The notes under the pieces: generated by a model
Databases searched by the model: none
Told to the model about the DNA's origin: nothing
The model's input: the letters and a program-made list of their open reading frames with translations, nothing else
From: Armatimonadia bacterium
GTDB lineage: Bacteria; Armatimonadota; Zipacnadia; Zipacnadales; JABUFB01
Reading direction: 5' to 3'
Assembly: GCA_039679385.1 (NCBI GenBank)
Contig: JBDKVB010000091.1
Location: forward strand, 1-64,000
Length of the DNA: 64,000 nt
Program-made: the position numbers and the translations under genes
Shown: piece by piece, positions 51,190 to 60,656 of the stretch
Numbering within the stretch: position 1 is the first letter of the stretch
How the letters are laid out: each line of letters starts with the position of its first letter

Positions 51190-53031
51190 ATGGCCATGCG
51201 CAGGCCTGTCGGCGGTCGCAAGCAGATTGGTCAGATGCTCATCGAAAAGGGCCTGATTACCGAGCAGCAACTCAACGATGCGCTCGCGACCCAGAGCCAG
51301 ACGACCGGAGAGATGCTGGGCCAAGTCCTCATCACTCTAGGTTTCGTCGATCGAGTCCCCCTCTATGAGACCCTCGCCGAGCAATTGCGCGTGCCCTTCG
51401 TCGACCTGTCCAAGCAGCCGGTCGATGCGAATGTGGCCTCCCTGGTCCCCCGTGAGATCCTCGAACGCTACAACGCTGTGCCGGTGGGCCGTGGCGATGG
51501 CTGCATCCGTGTAGCGATGGCTGAACCTGGTGACGTCATCGCAGCCGACGACCTCAAGATGCATCTGCAGCAGGCCGTCGAGCCGCTTCTGGCCGACCCC
51601 GAATCGATCCAGATTGCGATCAGCGGCGCCTTCGAACGGCGGGGTGGTGGCGCCGGCGGAACTCCACCACCGGTCGCTGCAGCTTCCTCCGCCACCGGCA
51701 CCGACGGCAGCACCACGAACTTCGAAGGGCTGGACATGCGAGCCCTCACCGAGTCCGTGCGTACGTCAGGCATGCTCGGTGGCGAGGACACCTACGAAAA
51801 CAAGGAGACGCGGGTCACCACGGACCGCGTGGCCGACGTCGCCGATGAAGCCCCGATCATCAAGATCGCCAAGGTCATCCTGCAGCGCGCTATCCAGGAC
51901 CGCGCCAGCGACATCCACGTCGAGCCCTACCGAGACAAAGTCCGTGTGCGTTATCGGATCGACGGCGTGCTCCACGACATGATGCAGGTTCCCAAACACG
52001 TACACGCGCCGCTCGTCTCCCGGTACAAGATCATGTCGGAGATGAACATCGCAGAGCGTCGTGTTCCTCAGGACGGCCGCATCCATGTGCGGCACGCCGG
52101 CAAGGACTACGACCTGCGCTGCTCCGTCATTCCGACTACCGGTGGCGAGAAGTTCGTCATGCGGATCCTCGACAAGAGCTCCATCGAGATCGGTCTGGAA
52201 GCCCTTGGCTTCGATCGCAGCATGCTTGCCGACCTCGAGAAACTGATCCGCCAGCCGAACGGCATGATCCTTTCCACCGGTCCGACGGGTTCGGGCAAAA
52301 CGACCACGCAGTACTCGATTCTGAACCGCATCAACTCGGTTGAGATCAACATCATCACGGTTGAGGACCCAGTCGAGTACCAGCTCGATGGTATCGCTCA
52401 GGTACACGTGAACCGCAAGGCTGGTCTGACCTTCGCCATCGCGCTGAAGTACTTCCTGCGCCAGGACCCGGACATCATCCTGGTCGGAGAGATCCGTGAC
52501 CTCGAGACTTCAGAAATCGCCATCCAGGCAGCTCTCACCGGTCACCTTGTCTTGAGCACCCTGCACACGAATGACGCTCCGTCAACCGTTACGCGTCTGG
52601 TTGATATGGGTGTTGAACCCTTCCTTATCTCTTCCTCGGTTATCGCCTCCCTTTCGCAGCGTCTGGCGCGGCGCATCTGCCCGGACTGCAAGGAGCCCTA
52701 TGAACCGCGGAAGGATGCACTGCTCGGCTTTGGGTTCGACCCCGATGCCTCCGAGAACCGGGACATGGTCTTCTACCACGGGCGCGGCTGCGAGAAGTGC
52801 CGCCACACCGGGTACCGTGGTCGCGTCGGCGTGTACGAGCTCATGACCATGAACCAGGAGATCGCCGAGCTTATCGTCAAGCGCGCCTCTGCGGGTCAGA
52901 TCAAGGAAGCGGCCCTCGCGGCCGGCATGATCACTCTTCAGAAGGACGGCTTCCGCAAGGTTCTGTCGGGTATGACCACGGTTGAAGAGCTGACCCGTAT
53001 CGTCTTCACAGCCGGCAGCTACGCGGGCTAG
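51190..53031 (+). CDS. pilB: Type IV pilus / type II secretion assembly ATPase
   Basis: This 613-residue hexameric ATPase drives pilin polymerisation. The N-terminal MshEN-like domain (IGQMLIEKGLITEQQLNDAL, YETLAEQLRVPFVDL) may bind cyclic-di-GMP. A low-complexity linker lies at about 150-185. In the motor domain, SDIHVEPYRDKVRVRYRIDG leads to Walker A GPTGSGKTT at 364-372; the Asp box is ITVEDPVEYQ and Walker B is PDIILVGEIRDLET. The His box is LSTLHTNDAP. A zinc-binding tetracysteine motif (CPDCKEP and CEKCRHTG) is present. It is first in the pilB-pilT-pilC operon. GAGAGG precedes the ATG. Confidence 0.96.
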   Translation: MAMRRPVGGRKQIGQMLIEKGLITEQQLNDALATQSQTTGEMLGQVLITLGFVDRVPLYETLAEQLRVPFVDLSKQPVDANVASLVPREILERYNAVPVGRGDGCIRVAMAEPGDVIAADDLKMHLQQAVEPLLADPESIQIAISGAFERRGGGAGGTPPPVAAASSATGTDGSTTNFEGLDMRALTESVRTSGMLGGEDTYENKETRVTTDRVADVADEAPIIKIAKVILQRAIQDRASDIHVEPYRDKVRVRYRIDGVLHDMMQVPKHVHAPLVSRYKIMSEMNIAERRVPQDGRIHVRHAGKDYDLRCSVIPTTGGEKFVMRILDKSSIEIGLEALGFDRSMLADLEKLIRQPNGMILSTGPTGSGKTTTQYSILNRINSVEINIITVEDPVEYQLDGIAQVHVNRKAGLTFAIALKYFLRQDPDIILVGEIRDLETSEIAIQAALTGHLVLSTLHTNDAPSTVTRLVDMGVEPFLISSSVIASLSQRLARRICPDCKEPYEPRKDALLGFGFDPDASENRDMVFYHGRGCEKCRHTGYRGRVGVYELMTMNQEIAELIVKRASAGQIKEAALAAGMITLQKDGFRKVLSGMTTVEELTRIVFTAGSYAG

Positions 53032-53092
53032 ACAGATCGCGCCCGGCGTGGCGCAGCGGCATGCTTCATCCGCAGAAGGATGGTCTCTCACG

Positions 53093-54229
53093 ATGGTACA
53101 GAACGCCAACGGTACTGGGGCCGCAGCGCAGTCCCAGGTCAAGCGTCCGAGCCGCAAGCCGGTTGAGGATGTCCACATTGACGAGCTGCTCGAGATCATG
53201 GTCAACAACAACGCCTCCGACCTTCACCTGGCCGTTGGTTTGCCACCCATGATGCGCATCGACGGTGAGCTCAAACCTACTCGCTACGAGGTCATGACTC
53301 CTCCGATCGCGCAGCGGATGATCTACGACGTCCTCACCGACGACCAGATCCAGCGCTTTGAAACCAACCTCGAACTCGACTGCTCTTATCAGATGCGTCA
53401 GATCGCCCGGTTCCGTGTCAACGTTTTCCGCGACAAGGGTACCGTGGCGAGCGCTTTGCGTCTGATCCCCCAGAAAGTGCCGACGATCCAGCAGCTCGGC
53501 CTGCCTGCCATCGTTGAGGACTTGGCACGCCGGCCGCGTGGACTGGTGCTCGTGACCGGGCCAACCGGTAGCGGCAAGTCGACCACTCTGGCCTCCATCA
53601 TCCACCAGATCAACACCGAGCGGTCCGAGCATATCATCACGGTTGAGGACCCCATCGAGTACCTGCACACGCACAGGAAGTGCATCATCAACCAGCGTGA
53701 ACTGGGCCAGGACACCCTGACCTTCAACGCAGCACTTCGCTCGGCTCTTCGTGAAGACCCCGACGTCATCCTCGTTGGTGAAATGCGTGACCTGGAGACC
53801 ATCCAGTTGGCGATCACCTGCGCGGAAACCGGTCACCTTGTCATGGCGACCCTGCACACAAACAACGCGGCCGAGTCCGTCGACCGCATGATCGACGTCT
53901 TCCCGTCGGACGAGCAGGAGCAGATCCGCGTCCAGCTCTCCAACAACCTGGTGGCAATCATGTCACAGCAGTTGCTACCTCGCGCGGGGCAGCCGGGCCG
54001 CGTCGCAGCGATCGAGGTTATGGTCGCCAGTGCCGCCATCCGCAACCTCATCCGCGAGAACAAGGCCCACCAGATGCACTCGATCATCCAGACCAGCGCG
54101 GAAGCCGGCATGCAGTCTATGGACCAGGCGCTGCGCGATCTGTACAAGCAGAGCCTCATTACCTACGAGACCGCCATGCGCCGGTCGCACAACCCGGACG
54201 AGTTGGAGAAACTTATCCACGGCGAATAG
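53093..54229 (+). CDS. pilT: Pilus retraction ATPase
   Basis: This 378-residue hexameric ATPase disassembles pili. The start at 53093 gives a short flexible N terminus before VEDVHIDELLEIMVNNNASD, the usual PilT opening. Walker A is GPTGSGKSTT, Asp box ITVEDPIEYLH, Walker B PDVILVGEMRDLET, His box MATLHTNNAAE. The retraction signature AIRNLIRENK is present near the C terminus, which separates PilT from assembly ATPases. It lies 61 bases after pilB in the same transcript. Its presence suggests true retractable type IV pili, not only a type II secretion pseudopilus. Confidence 0.95.
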   Translation: MVQNANGTGAAAQSQVKRPSRKPVEDVHIDELLEIMVNNNASDLHLAVGLPPMMRIDGELKPTRYEVMTPPIAQRMIYDVLTDDQIQRFETNLELDCSYQMRQIARFRVNVFRDKGTVASALRLIPQKVPTIQQLGLPAIVEDLARRPRGLVLVTGPTGSGKSTTLASIIHQINTERSEHIITVEDPIEYLHTHRKCIINQRELGQDTLTFNAALRSALREDPDVILVGEMRDLETIQLAITCAETGHLVMATLHTNNAAESVDRMIDVFPSDEQEQIRVQLSNNLVAIMSQQLLPRAGQPGRVAAIEVMVASAAIRNLIRENKAHQMHSIIQTSAEAGMQSMDQALRDLYKQSLITYETAMRRSHNPDELEKLIHGE

Positions 54230-54418
54230 GGCAGAACTGAGGCACTTCCCCGCCGCGTCGGGTGTTGAAGAGGGTAACGTGCCGGTAAACATTAGGTTTA
54301 GGGTGGGGATGGGCGCAGCCGATACTCTAGTGGCAGGCTTCTCGGGGGAAGGCTTCCCCGTGTTTCACGCCCCGTCGTTCGCACGACGTGAGGTTGTGGA
54401 AGAAGGAGTGAACCGCGA
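54230..54418. other. pilT-pilC spacer with small hairpin
   Basis: A short inverted repeat (GGGGAAG with CTTCCCC, 54345-54359) lies in this 189-base spacer. It is too tight to be a firm terminator and may modulate pilC expression. A GAAGGAG site ahead of 54419 serves pilC. Confidence 0.4.
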
Positions 54419-55651
54419 ATGGCGACCTTCGAGTACGTAGCCAGGGACAAGACCGGTAAAGAGGTCACGGGGACGCAGGATGCGCCGACGAAGGAGGCCC
54501 TGGTCCAGCAGTTGCGGGACAAGGGCCTGATGACCAGCAGTGTGGAGGAGAAGAAGACCCAGGCGCTGGTCAAGAAGAAGGCCGGTCGTCGAATCCGAGG
54601 CCGCAAAGTCACCGCACGCCACCTCTCCATCTTCTGCCGCCAGTTCGCAACCATGATCAACGCTGGCGTGTCGCTGGTGCGCTGCCTCGACGTTCTCGAG
54701 CAGCAGACTGATAGCGCCGCCCTCAAAGAGATCATCCGAGACATCGAGGTGGAGGTCGAAGGCGGCGCCACGATGTCGCGCGCGATGGCCAAGCACCCGC
54801 GCGTATTCACCAACCTGGCCGTCGGTCTCGTTCGCGCAGGAGAGGTCGGCGGTGTCCTCGACGAAACCCTCGACCGCCTCGCAGGCTTTCTCGAGAAAGA
54901 CATGGAACTGCGCCGGAAGGTCAAGTCCTCAATGACCTACCCGGTCCTGGTCATGGTCGCAGCCATCGGTATCGTGACCTTCCTGGTCACCTTCATCTTG
55001 CCTAAGTTCATGAAGATGTTCGTGGAACTGGGCATGACCGAAGACAAGTTCCCCCTGCCCACGCTCATCCTCATGAAGCTCAGCGGCTTCATGACCAGCA
55101 AGTGGTACATAATGATCGCCATCATCGTGGGCTTGACCATCGCCTACAACCGTATCAAGGCGACCAAAACCGGGAAGCGCTATCTCGACATGCTGAAGTT
55201 GCGCTTCCCTGTATTCGGCTCCCTGAACCACAAGATCGCGATCTCGCGCTTTGCCCGCACACTCTCGACACTGCTCTCTTCGGGTGTGCCGATCCTGTCC
55301 GCTATGGAGACAGTGGCCGGTACGGTTGACAACGACATCATCGCTGACGCTATCCTCCTGTCCCGTGCAGCCATCCGCGAAGGCGACACGATTGCTGACC
55401 CGTTGGCGCACTCCAAGATGTTCCCTCCCATGGTGGTGCAGATGATCACCATCGGTGAGGAGACCGGTCAGCTTGACCAGATGCTGGAGAAGGTTGCCGA
55501 CTTCTACGAAAGCGAAGTGGACGCTTCCCTCGAATCTCTGACAAGCGCTCTGGAACCACTGCTTATCATGTTCCTGGGTGGCGTCGTCGGCTTCATCGTC
55601 GTCAGTATGTTCCTGCCGCTGATCGCCATCATCGGCGAGCTGTCCCAGTAG
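54419..55651 (+). CDS. pilC: Type IV pilus inner-membrane platform protein
   Basis: This 410-residue PilC/GspF-family protein anchors the assembly ATPases and pilin exit. It opens with MATFEYVARDKTGKEVTGTQ. Two homologous halves of the GspF domain are seen (LSIFCRQFATMINAGVSLVR and ISRFARTLSTLLSSGVPILS), each followed by a membrane region; YPVLVMVAAIGIVTFLVTF is the first and EPLLIMFLGGVVGFIVVSM the last. Length is typical. An intrinsic terminator follows 49 bases after the stop. Confidence 0.95.
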   Translation: MATFEYVARDKTGKEVTGTQDAPTKEALVQQLRDKGLMTSSVEEKKTQALVKKKAGRRIRGRKVTARHLSIFCRQFATMINAGVSLVRCLDVLEQQTDSAALKEIIRDIEVEVEGGATMSRAMAKHPRVFTNLAVGLVRAGEVGGVLDETLDRLAGFLEKDMELRRKVKSSMTYPVLVMVAAIGIVTFLVTFILPKFMKMFVELGMTEDKFPLPTLILMKLSGFMTSKWYIMIAIIVGLTIAYNRIKATKTGKRYLDMLKLRFPVFGSLNHKIAISRFARTLSTLLSSGVPILSAMETVAGTVDNDIIADAILLSRAAIREGDTIADPLAHSKMFPPMVVQMITIGEETGQLDQMLEKVADFYESEVDASLESLTSALEPLLIMFLGGVVGFIVVSMFLPLIAIIGELSQ

Positions 55652-55699
55652 GAGCAGGGCTCCGGCACACGTCCGGAATCAGGATTGACAGCTGGTCAC

Positions 55700-55737
55700 A
55701 GCGGTCGGGACTCCCGTTCCGACCGCTCTCCGTTTTG
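55700..55737 (+). terminator. Intrinsic terminator of the pilBTC operon
   Basis: AGCGGTCGG (55700-55708) pairs exactly with 55719-55727, with a ten-base loop and TTTT at 55733-55736. Confidence 0.75.
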
Positions 55738-55939
55738 TGCAGAGGGCTTTGCTGAACACAGGTGACCTGGAGGGAAGGCCAGTCGTGGCTGAGGGTGGTG
55801 GCGGGCCCGGAAAGCCTCGAAGCGGCAGAAGGAATCCGAAGGGCACAAGAGGAAGAGACGGCCGCGGGCTGCATGGGGTCCGGCTTTTGTGGTGCTTGCC
55901 GGCCGGAGCCACGGGCTCGGACTGAAACGGATCACAGCG

Positions 55940-56812
55940 ATGATATACGTCCCCGACAACCCGGCGGCCTGGGTCCTGATCTTCATCACTGGGTCGGTCA
56001 TCGGCAGCTTTCTGAATGTGGTCATCTACCGGTGGCCGCGCTGTGAGTCCATCGTCACGCCGCCGTCTCACTGCGGCAGCTGTGGGGCAAGACTCACCGG
56101 AGTCGACATGGTGCCGGTGCTCAGCTATGTCCTGCTGGGCGGCCGATGCCGCCATTGCCATCACTCGTACAGCCCCCGCTATGCGGTGGTCGAGGCGCTC
56201 ACCGGCCTCCTGTTGCTCGGATGCGTGGGCAACTTCGCGTTGTCATGGTATGCCCTGGGTGTGTTCGTGGTTGGCTGCTGCCTGCTTCTGGCCTTCTTCA
56301 TCGATCTGGATCATATGATCATCCCTGACGAACTGGTGGCGATCATCGCCGCGGTAGGGATCGGAATCAACCTGGTCGACCTGCTCCACGATGTGACCGG
56401 GGTGACTGGCGGCCAGGAAGCCACCCATGCCCTGCGTTTCGCCCAGGAAATCGGTGGGCAGCCGCATAGCTTGCTGCTCCCCAGTTCGATCGTAGGGCTA
56501 TGTCTGGGCGCCGCGGCGTTCTGGTCCGTGTCGTGGGTGTTCGAGCGGGTCTTCGGCAAGCCGGTGCTGGGTTTCGGTGACGTGAAACTGGCCGCGGGCA
56601 TGGGAGCCTTCTTTGGCCCGGGTTACCTGTTCGTGGCCTGGTGTCTGTTGTCTGTCGTGGTCGGGGCTGTCGTATCGGTGTTCCTGCTGGTGACCGGGAT
56701 CCGCAAACGCGGTGACTACATCCCCTTCGGGCCGATGCTGGCCGCAGGTGGTGTGGTGCTGATGTTGTACCCCGCCCTTGGAGGCTGGATTCTCAGCCTC
56801 TACGGTGGGTGA
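55940..56812 (+). CDS. pilD: Prepilin peptidase and N-methyltransferase
   Basis: This 290-residue membrane aspartic protease removes prepilin leader peptides and methylates the new N terminus. The start at 55940 places the membrane segment AWVLIFITGSVIGSFLNVV at the beginning, as usual; the ribosome-binding site is weak. The zinc ligands are two CxxC pairs (HCGSCGARL and CRHCHHSY). The catalytic aspartates lie in FFIDLDHMIIPDEL and VLGFGDVKLAAGMG. Eight membrane segments are expected. It serves the pilins and pseudopilins that follow. Confidence 0.94.
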   Translation: MIYVPDNPAAWVLIFITGSVIGSFLNVVIYRWPRCESIVTPPSHCGSCGARLTGVDMVPVLSYVLLGGRCRHCHHSYSPRYAVVEALTGLLLLGCVGNFALSWYALGVFVVGCCLLLAFFIDLDHMIIPDELVAIIAAVGIGINLVDLLHDVTGVTGGQEATHALRFAQEIGGQPHSLLLPSSIVGLCLGAAAFWSVSWVFERVFGKPVLGFGDVKLAAGMGAFFGPGYLFVAWCLLSVVVGAVVSVFLLVTGIRKRGDYIPFGPMLAAGGVVLMLYPALGGWILSLYGG

Positions 56813-57016
56813 GACGGATCGAGAGGCGCGCTTCGCAGGGGCTGGTAGGCCCCTGTGCCGGGCCTCGCCGGGGGGTAACAGATGGCCTACCCAGGTTTAC
56901 TGCGCACAGGTAGTGGGTAGAGACAGTAGTGGCTTAGGTTGCGGCAAGAGCGTGGCAAACCTGTTTGCTTCGCGCAAGCTGAAGCGACTTGGCCAACCCT
57001 AGAGAGGTGCAGCGGA

Positions 57017-57835
57017 ATGCACATGATCAACCGCATGGGACGGGGTTTCACACTTATCGAGTTGCTCGTAGTGATAGCTATCATCGCAGTCCTCGCCGGT
57101 ATCCTGATGCCGGTCATCAGCAGCACTCAGGAAAAGGCGCGACAGGCGAAATGCTCCGCCAACCTCATGCAGTTGTCCACCGCTCTCGGCGCGTACAAAG
57201 CCGACTGGGGGCGCTATCCTTTCCGGCCCTTCTACGATGCGAACCTCAACGAGTATCAGGGCGGCGTCAGCGCGGTAGCCCCGGACTACATCAAGTCCTC
57301 GACAGTGCTGGAGTGCCCCAACGACGCTGGGAACATCCGCGGCAAGCAGATTCCGAAGCATTACTCGACCTACAATGGCCCAGTGCATTTCATGTTTGAT
57401 TCGACGGCCACGGGCACGGACATGTGGCAGTTCGAGAAAGTCGCCGGCGGGATGGGTACCGCCAGCGATCTGTGCATGATCACCTATAACTACGGTGGTT
57501 TCGACAACAACGGCTGGGACGAGTCCTGGTGGGACGGAACCAAGTGGACGATGTCGACGCCCGACGGCGGGGCTGTTCCGACCTGGTTGGACCCGGCCAA
57601 GTGGCGGTTCTACCCGCGCTTGTCCAACCGTCAGTGCCCGGACAACGCCGTGGCGCTGCACTGTCGTGCGCACCGCGCCTGGTATGGGCGCGACGAGACG
57701 AAGGCGGCCAATGCCGAGCCGGCACGGTGGCGCGATATCGTGGTGCGCATCAACGGGCGCGTTGAAACCGTTGACTACTCGGGTTGGGCCCATCCGGAAG
57801 CGTCCGGTGCGTCGCAGTGGAAGATACAGAAGTAG
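57017..57835 (+). CDS. Type II pseudopilin / prepilin-type protein (GspG-like N terminus)
   Basis: This 272-residue exported protein has a class III prepilin leader cut before F: MGRGFTLIELLVVIAIIAVL. The start at 57017 follows GAGGTG. The helix is followed by SSTQEKARQAKCSANLMQLS and ALGAYKADWGRYP, a common pattern of the DUF1559/GspG-like pseudopilins of Armatimonadota and Planctomycetota. The C-terminal body has many Trp, Tyr and Asn residues (YNYGGFDNNGWDESWWDG). It is probably a minor pilin or pseudopilin. I see no terminator before the next gene. Confidence 0.88.
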   Translation: MHMINRMGRGFTLIELLVVIAIIAVLAGILMPVISSTQEKARQAKCSANLMQLSTALGAYKADWGRYPFRPFYDANLNEYQGGVSAVAPDYIKSSTVLECPNDAGNIRGKQIPKHYSTYNGPVHFMFDSTATGTDMWQFEKVAGGMGTASDLCMITYNYGGFDNNGWDESWWDGTKWTMSTPDGGAVPTWLDPAKWRFYPRLSNRQCPDNAVALHCRAHRAWYGRDETKAANAEPARWRDIVVRINGRVETVDYSGWAHPEASGASQWKIQK

Positions 57836-58069
57836 TTCCGGTCGCCGGCTGAGCCGCTGGGGGCTGAGCACGGGGCGCAGAATCCCGTTGCCAGCCCCAT
57901 GTCGTTGAAGGTGGCGCCGTTTCCGGGTCAGTGGCCAGAGTTTGCAGGTTTGGGCGAGAGGTGTCCAGGGAAGTCTCTGCCAGAGGCACCCTCGGGATCG
58001 CCGGCCAAACACGAGGATCGGGCAGCGTACGAGAGCTCCGGCGGCCGTCCTGCATAGCGGAGGCGCAAG

Positions 58070-59743
58070 ATGGTAGTGAACACGAAGGGGTACAGCCACA
58101 TCGGCGGGCGACGTAGCGGTTTCACGCTCATCGAGCTGCTGGCGGCCATGGTTGTCCTGCTGATCGGCGTCTATTCGGTGGCGGCCCTCTTCCCACGGCT
58201 CTCCAAAAGCGTGTCCGACGAGGAGCGGCGAACCACCATCACCCGTGCGGTCGCTGAGTTGTCCTCGCGCTACCAGAGCGACGCCGCTGAGGCACCCGAG
58301 GCTACTGCGCCGGCAGACGCCGACATCAACGCCCTGGATCCCAACAGCTTGCCGCAGGACCCGGACAGCACGAGCCTCACCACGAACCCGGTGAACAGCC
58401 GGGACGACATCGTGCAGGTCTATGGTGAGGAGTTCAGGGTCCCGGCACCCTCCGTGGCCGGCGGCTTCCCCTGCTATGTGCCTAAGGGCGGTCTGATCGA
58501 CCCGAACACCCTTCCTACCGTCATAGAGCTGCGTAGCCTTACCGAGGCAGCCGTGGATCCGGGACCGGGAGGCACAGTCGCTTCCGGCGAGTTCTACCTC
58601 AGGCCGGATGGGATGCTCATCGCTAACTCCGGAACCGGCTACGTCTCGGTCGACTACGACTGGACCGCGAACAACCTGGTGCGCCATGCGGTCGACGAAA
58701 TGGTCCCAGTTCAGGCCGGTGGCACTCTGGTTCAAGCTCAGCAGCCGGTCGGCCCGAGCGGTCGCGGTGGCGCCGTCGTGCTGGGCAATACGCAGGCCTA
58801 CGCAGTCTATGGATACACGGGCTCGGTTGGTGATCCCAACGGAACCACACTGCCGACAGGTAGCCTGAGCTTTGTCGTCGACTCCCGTGCCGGGCAGGCC
58901 ATCTACTTCCCGCCCGATGCCGTGGGCAAGAGGCTGAAGATAAGCTATCGGCTGCGGCGCGAAGACATCCAGGGCGGGACCAACCAGCGGCTCGCTCTGA
59001 TCATGCATGAAGACAAGACGATCCCGGCGACGGCACCTTACGAATTGCCCCTTGGGATCGAGTTCCTGGACGATGCGAACGAGCTGTTCACCCAGACCTT
59101 TGATGGGACGCAGTTGACCAAGCCGGAATGGGTCATGATGGTCGACCTGACCGACGGCACCCCAATCGGATGGGAAGGCCAGACGAGCAATGCCTCCTTC
59201 GACTTCCTGCGGGGCATCAGCAACGTCGACTTCCGGAAGGGTCTGCTGACGATCGACTCGACAGCCCTGGCAAGCCGCCTTGGGCACCCGGTGCGCATCT
59301 ACTACCGGACCCTTGAGCAGCACTCGATCCAGGTTCAGCGCGCGCCGGCGGAGTTCGTCGAAGTCACTGCCGGCTTCACTCCGAACGTACCTTTCTGGCA
59401 GCACCGCCAGTTCTGTCTGGGGACCCAGGTTACAGGCGGGCATACCTACGGGTATGTCTACGGCATGCCGGCGTACTGCGAGGACCAGGCGGTGCAGGTC
59501 GACTACATGATCCGCAAGCCCGGTTGGGGTACGCCGCGGCGGGTGTCCAACGAGGTGCACGTCGTGACCGACCTACGCAACATGGGCGCGGGCTACGGAT
59601 TTGGGTTCGCCCTGAACGAGCCCGACATCGTCGGGATCACCAGGGTCCGCGGGGTGTCGGTGCGAGTGGTCGGATGGTGGCGGACCGAGGCAGGACGTCA
59701 GGGGCGCATGGATCTGACCAACATGCTCTTCCCGGATGTCTGA
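58070..59743 (+). CDS. Large prepilin-type protein (PilV-like N terminus)
   Basis: This 557-residue protein has the class III leader RRSGFTLIELLAAMVVLLIG. After the helix it continues SVAALFPRLSKSVSDEERRT and a very large beta-rich exported body, far longer than a standard pilin (150-200 residues). This may be a tip or adhesin-type minor pilin. No known domain is recognised in the body. GGAGGCGC precedes the ATG. The window has five consecutive pilin-like or PilX-like proteins, and this is among the largest. Confidence 0.85.
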   Translation: MVVNTKGYSHIGGRRSGFTLIELLAAMVVLLIGVYSVAALFPRLSKSVSDEERRTTITRAVAELSSRYQSDAAEAPEATAPADADINALDPNSLPQDPDSTSLTTNPVNSRDDIVQVYGEEFRVPAPSVAGGFPCYVPKGGLIDPNTLPTVIELRSLTEAAVDPGPGGTVASGEFYLRPDGMLIANSGTGYVSVDYDWTANNLVRHAVDEMVPVQAGGTLVQAQQPVGPSGRGGAVVLGNTQAYAVYGYTGSVGDPNGTTLPTGSLSFVVDSRAGQAIYFPPDAVGKRLKISYRLRREDIQGGTNQRLALIMHEDKTIPATAPYELPLGIEFLDDANELFTQTFDGTQLTKPEWVMMVDLTDGTPIGWEGQTSNASFDFLRGISNVDFRKGLLTIDSTALASRLGHPVRIYYRTLEQHSIQVQRAPAEFVEVTAGFTPNVPFWQHRQFCLGTQVTGGHTYGYVYGMPAYCEDQAVQVDYMIRKPGWGTPRRVSNEVHVVTDLRNMGAGYGFGFALNEPDIVGITRVRGVSVRVVGWWRTEAGRQGRMDLTNMLFPDV

Positions 59744-59810
59744 GCCTGAGAAGTCCACGATGTTAGTTGGCCGCCCGCGGTGCACAAGGCACAGCAACGG
59801 GGAGACAACC

Positions 59811-60542
59811 ATGAGGCGGAATATGTCTAGAGGGTTCACGCTGATTGAATTGATGGTGGTGATCGGCATCGCCGCACTGGTGAGTGCGATCACCCTCCCG
59901 GTTGCCTTCAGCCTTGCAAACGGCAACAAGGCGATGAACTGCACCACCCGGATGCAGCAGATCGGGATGGCGCTCAAGCAGTATGCGCTGGACAACGGCG
60001 CGCCGCCGCCGTACTACCCGGATACAGCCAACAACGCGATGGTCGGGGTAGGTCTGCTGGCTCTGGTCGACGGCGGCTATCTGAAGAGCTCTGACAGCCT
60101 GCATTGCCCGGCGGACAGCAGGCATCCTAAGAACGATCCGTTGTACTCCCATAGCTACGATACGGCGGACACCCAGGCAGCCTTCGATACGGGTAACCCC
60201 TATGGCGACTGGAACCAGTACAAGTTCCTGTCCTGCCGTGGGGTACGCAGGAACTCTGGCGATCCTCAAGAGAAGCAGCAGCTCTCTTCCTTGCCGGAGG
60301 CGCCGAGCACGAGCACAGTTCCTGCCTTCCGGCGTGATTGGCACCCTGATGACCGGACCCTTGTTCTGTGGTGCGACTTCCACTACCTGTCCGTCAGCAA
60401 GGGCGGCAAGGGTGTCTACCAGGCACTGTTTTGGGATGGCTCGGTCTTTCGCATGACCGGCGAGCTGTTCCGGTCCGGCACTGCCGTGAAGACTGACGCG
60501 TGGCGCATAGAGCCCGCGGATGATCCGACGCAAGCGGGGTAG
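59811..60542 (+). CDS. Prepilin-type protein (GspH/G-like)
   Basis: This 243-residue pseudopilin starts at 59811 after GGGGAG. The leader and helix are MSRGFTLIELMVVIGIAALV. The helix continues to TTRMQQIGMALKQYALDNGA, the pattern of GspG-like proteins with DUF1559-style soluble parts. A Pro/Tyr-rich loop (PPPYYPDTANN) and a CPADSRHP segment follow, and the C terminus is Trp-rich (TLVLWCDFHYLS). It lies 68 bases after the preceding gene and 115 before the next. Confidence 0.87.
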   Translation: MRRNMSRGFTLIELMVVIGIAALVSAITLPVAFSLANGNKAMNCTTRMQQIGMALKQYALDNGAPPPYYPDTANNAMVGVGLLALVDGGYLKSSDSLHCPADSRHPKNDPLYSHSYDTADTQAAFDTGNPYGDWNQYKFLSCRGVRRNSGDPQEKQQLSSLPEAPSTSTVPAFRRDWHPDDRTLVLWCDFHYLSVSKGGKGVYQALFWDGSVFRMTGELFRSGTAVKTDAWRIEPADDPTQAG

Positions 60543-60656
60543 TGTTGGAGTTCGGTGACGGGGAAAACAAGAGCGCAAAGAGGTCCTGAACAGAACCCGA
60601 GCGCTCACCCCGAAGGACGGTAAGCGTGTCATGCGAGCACCAAAGAAGGTGGTAGT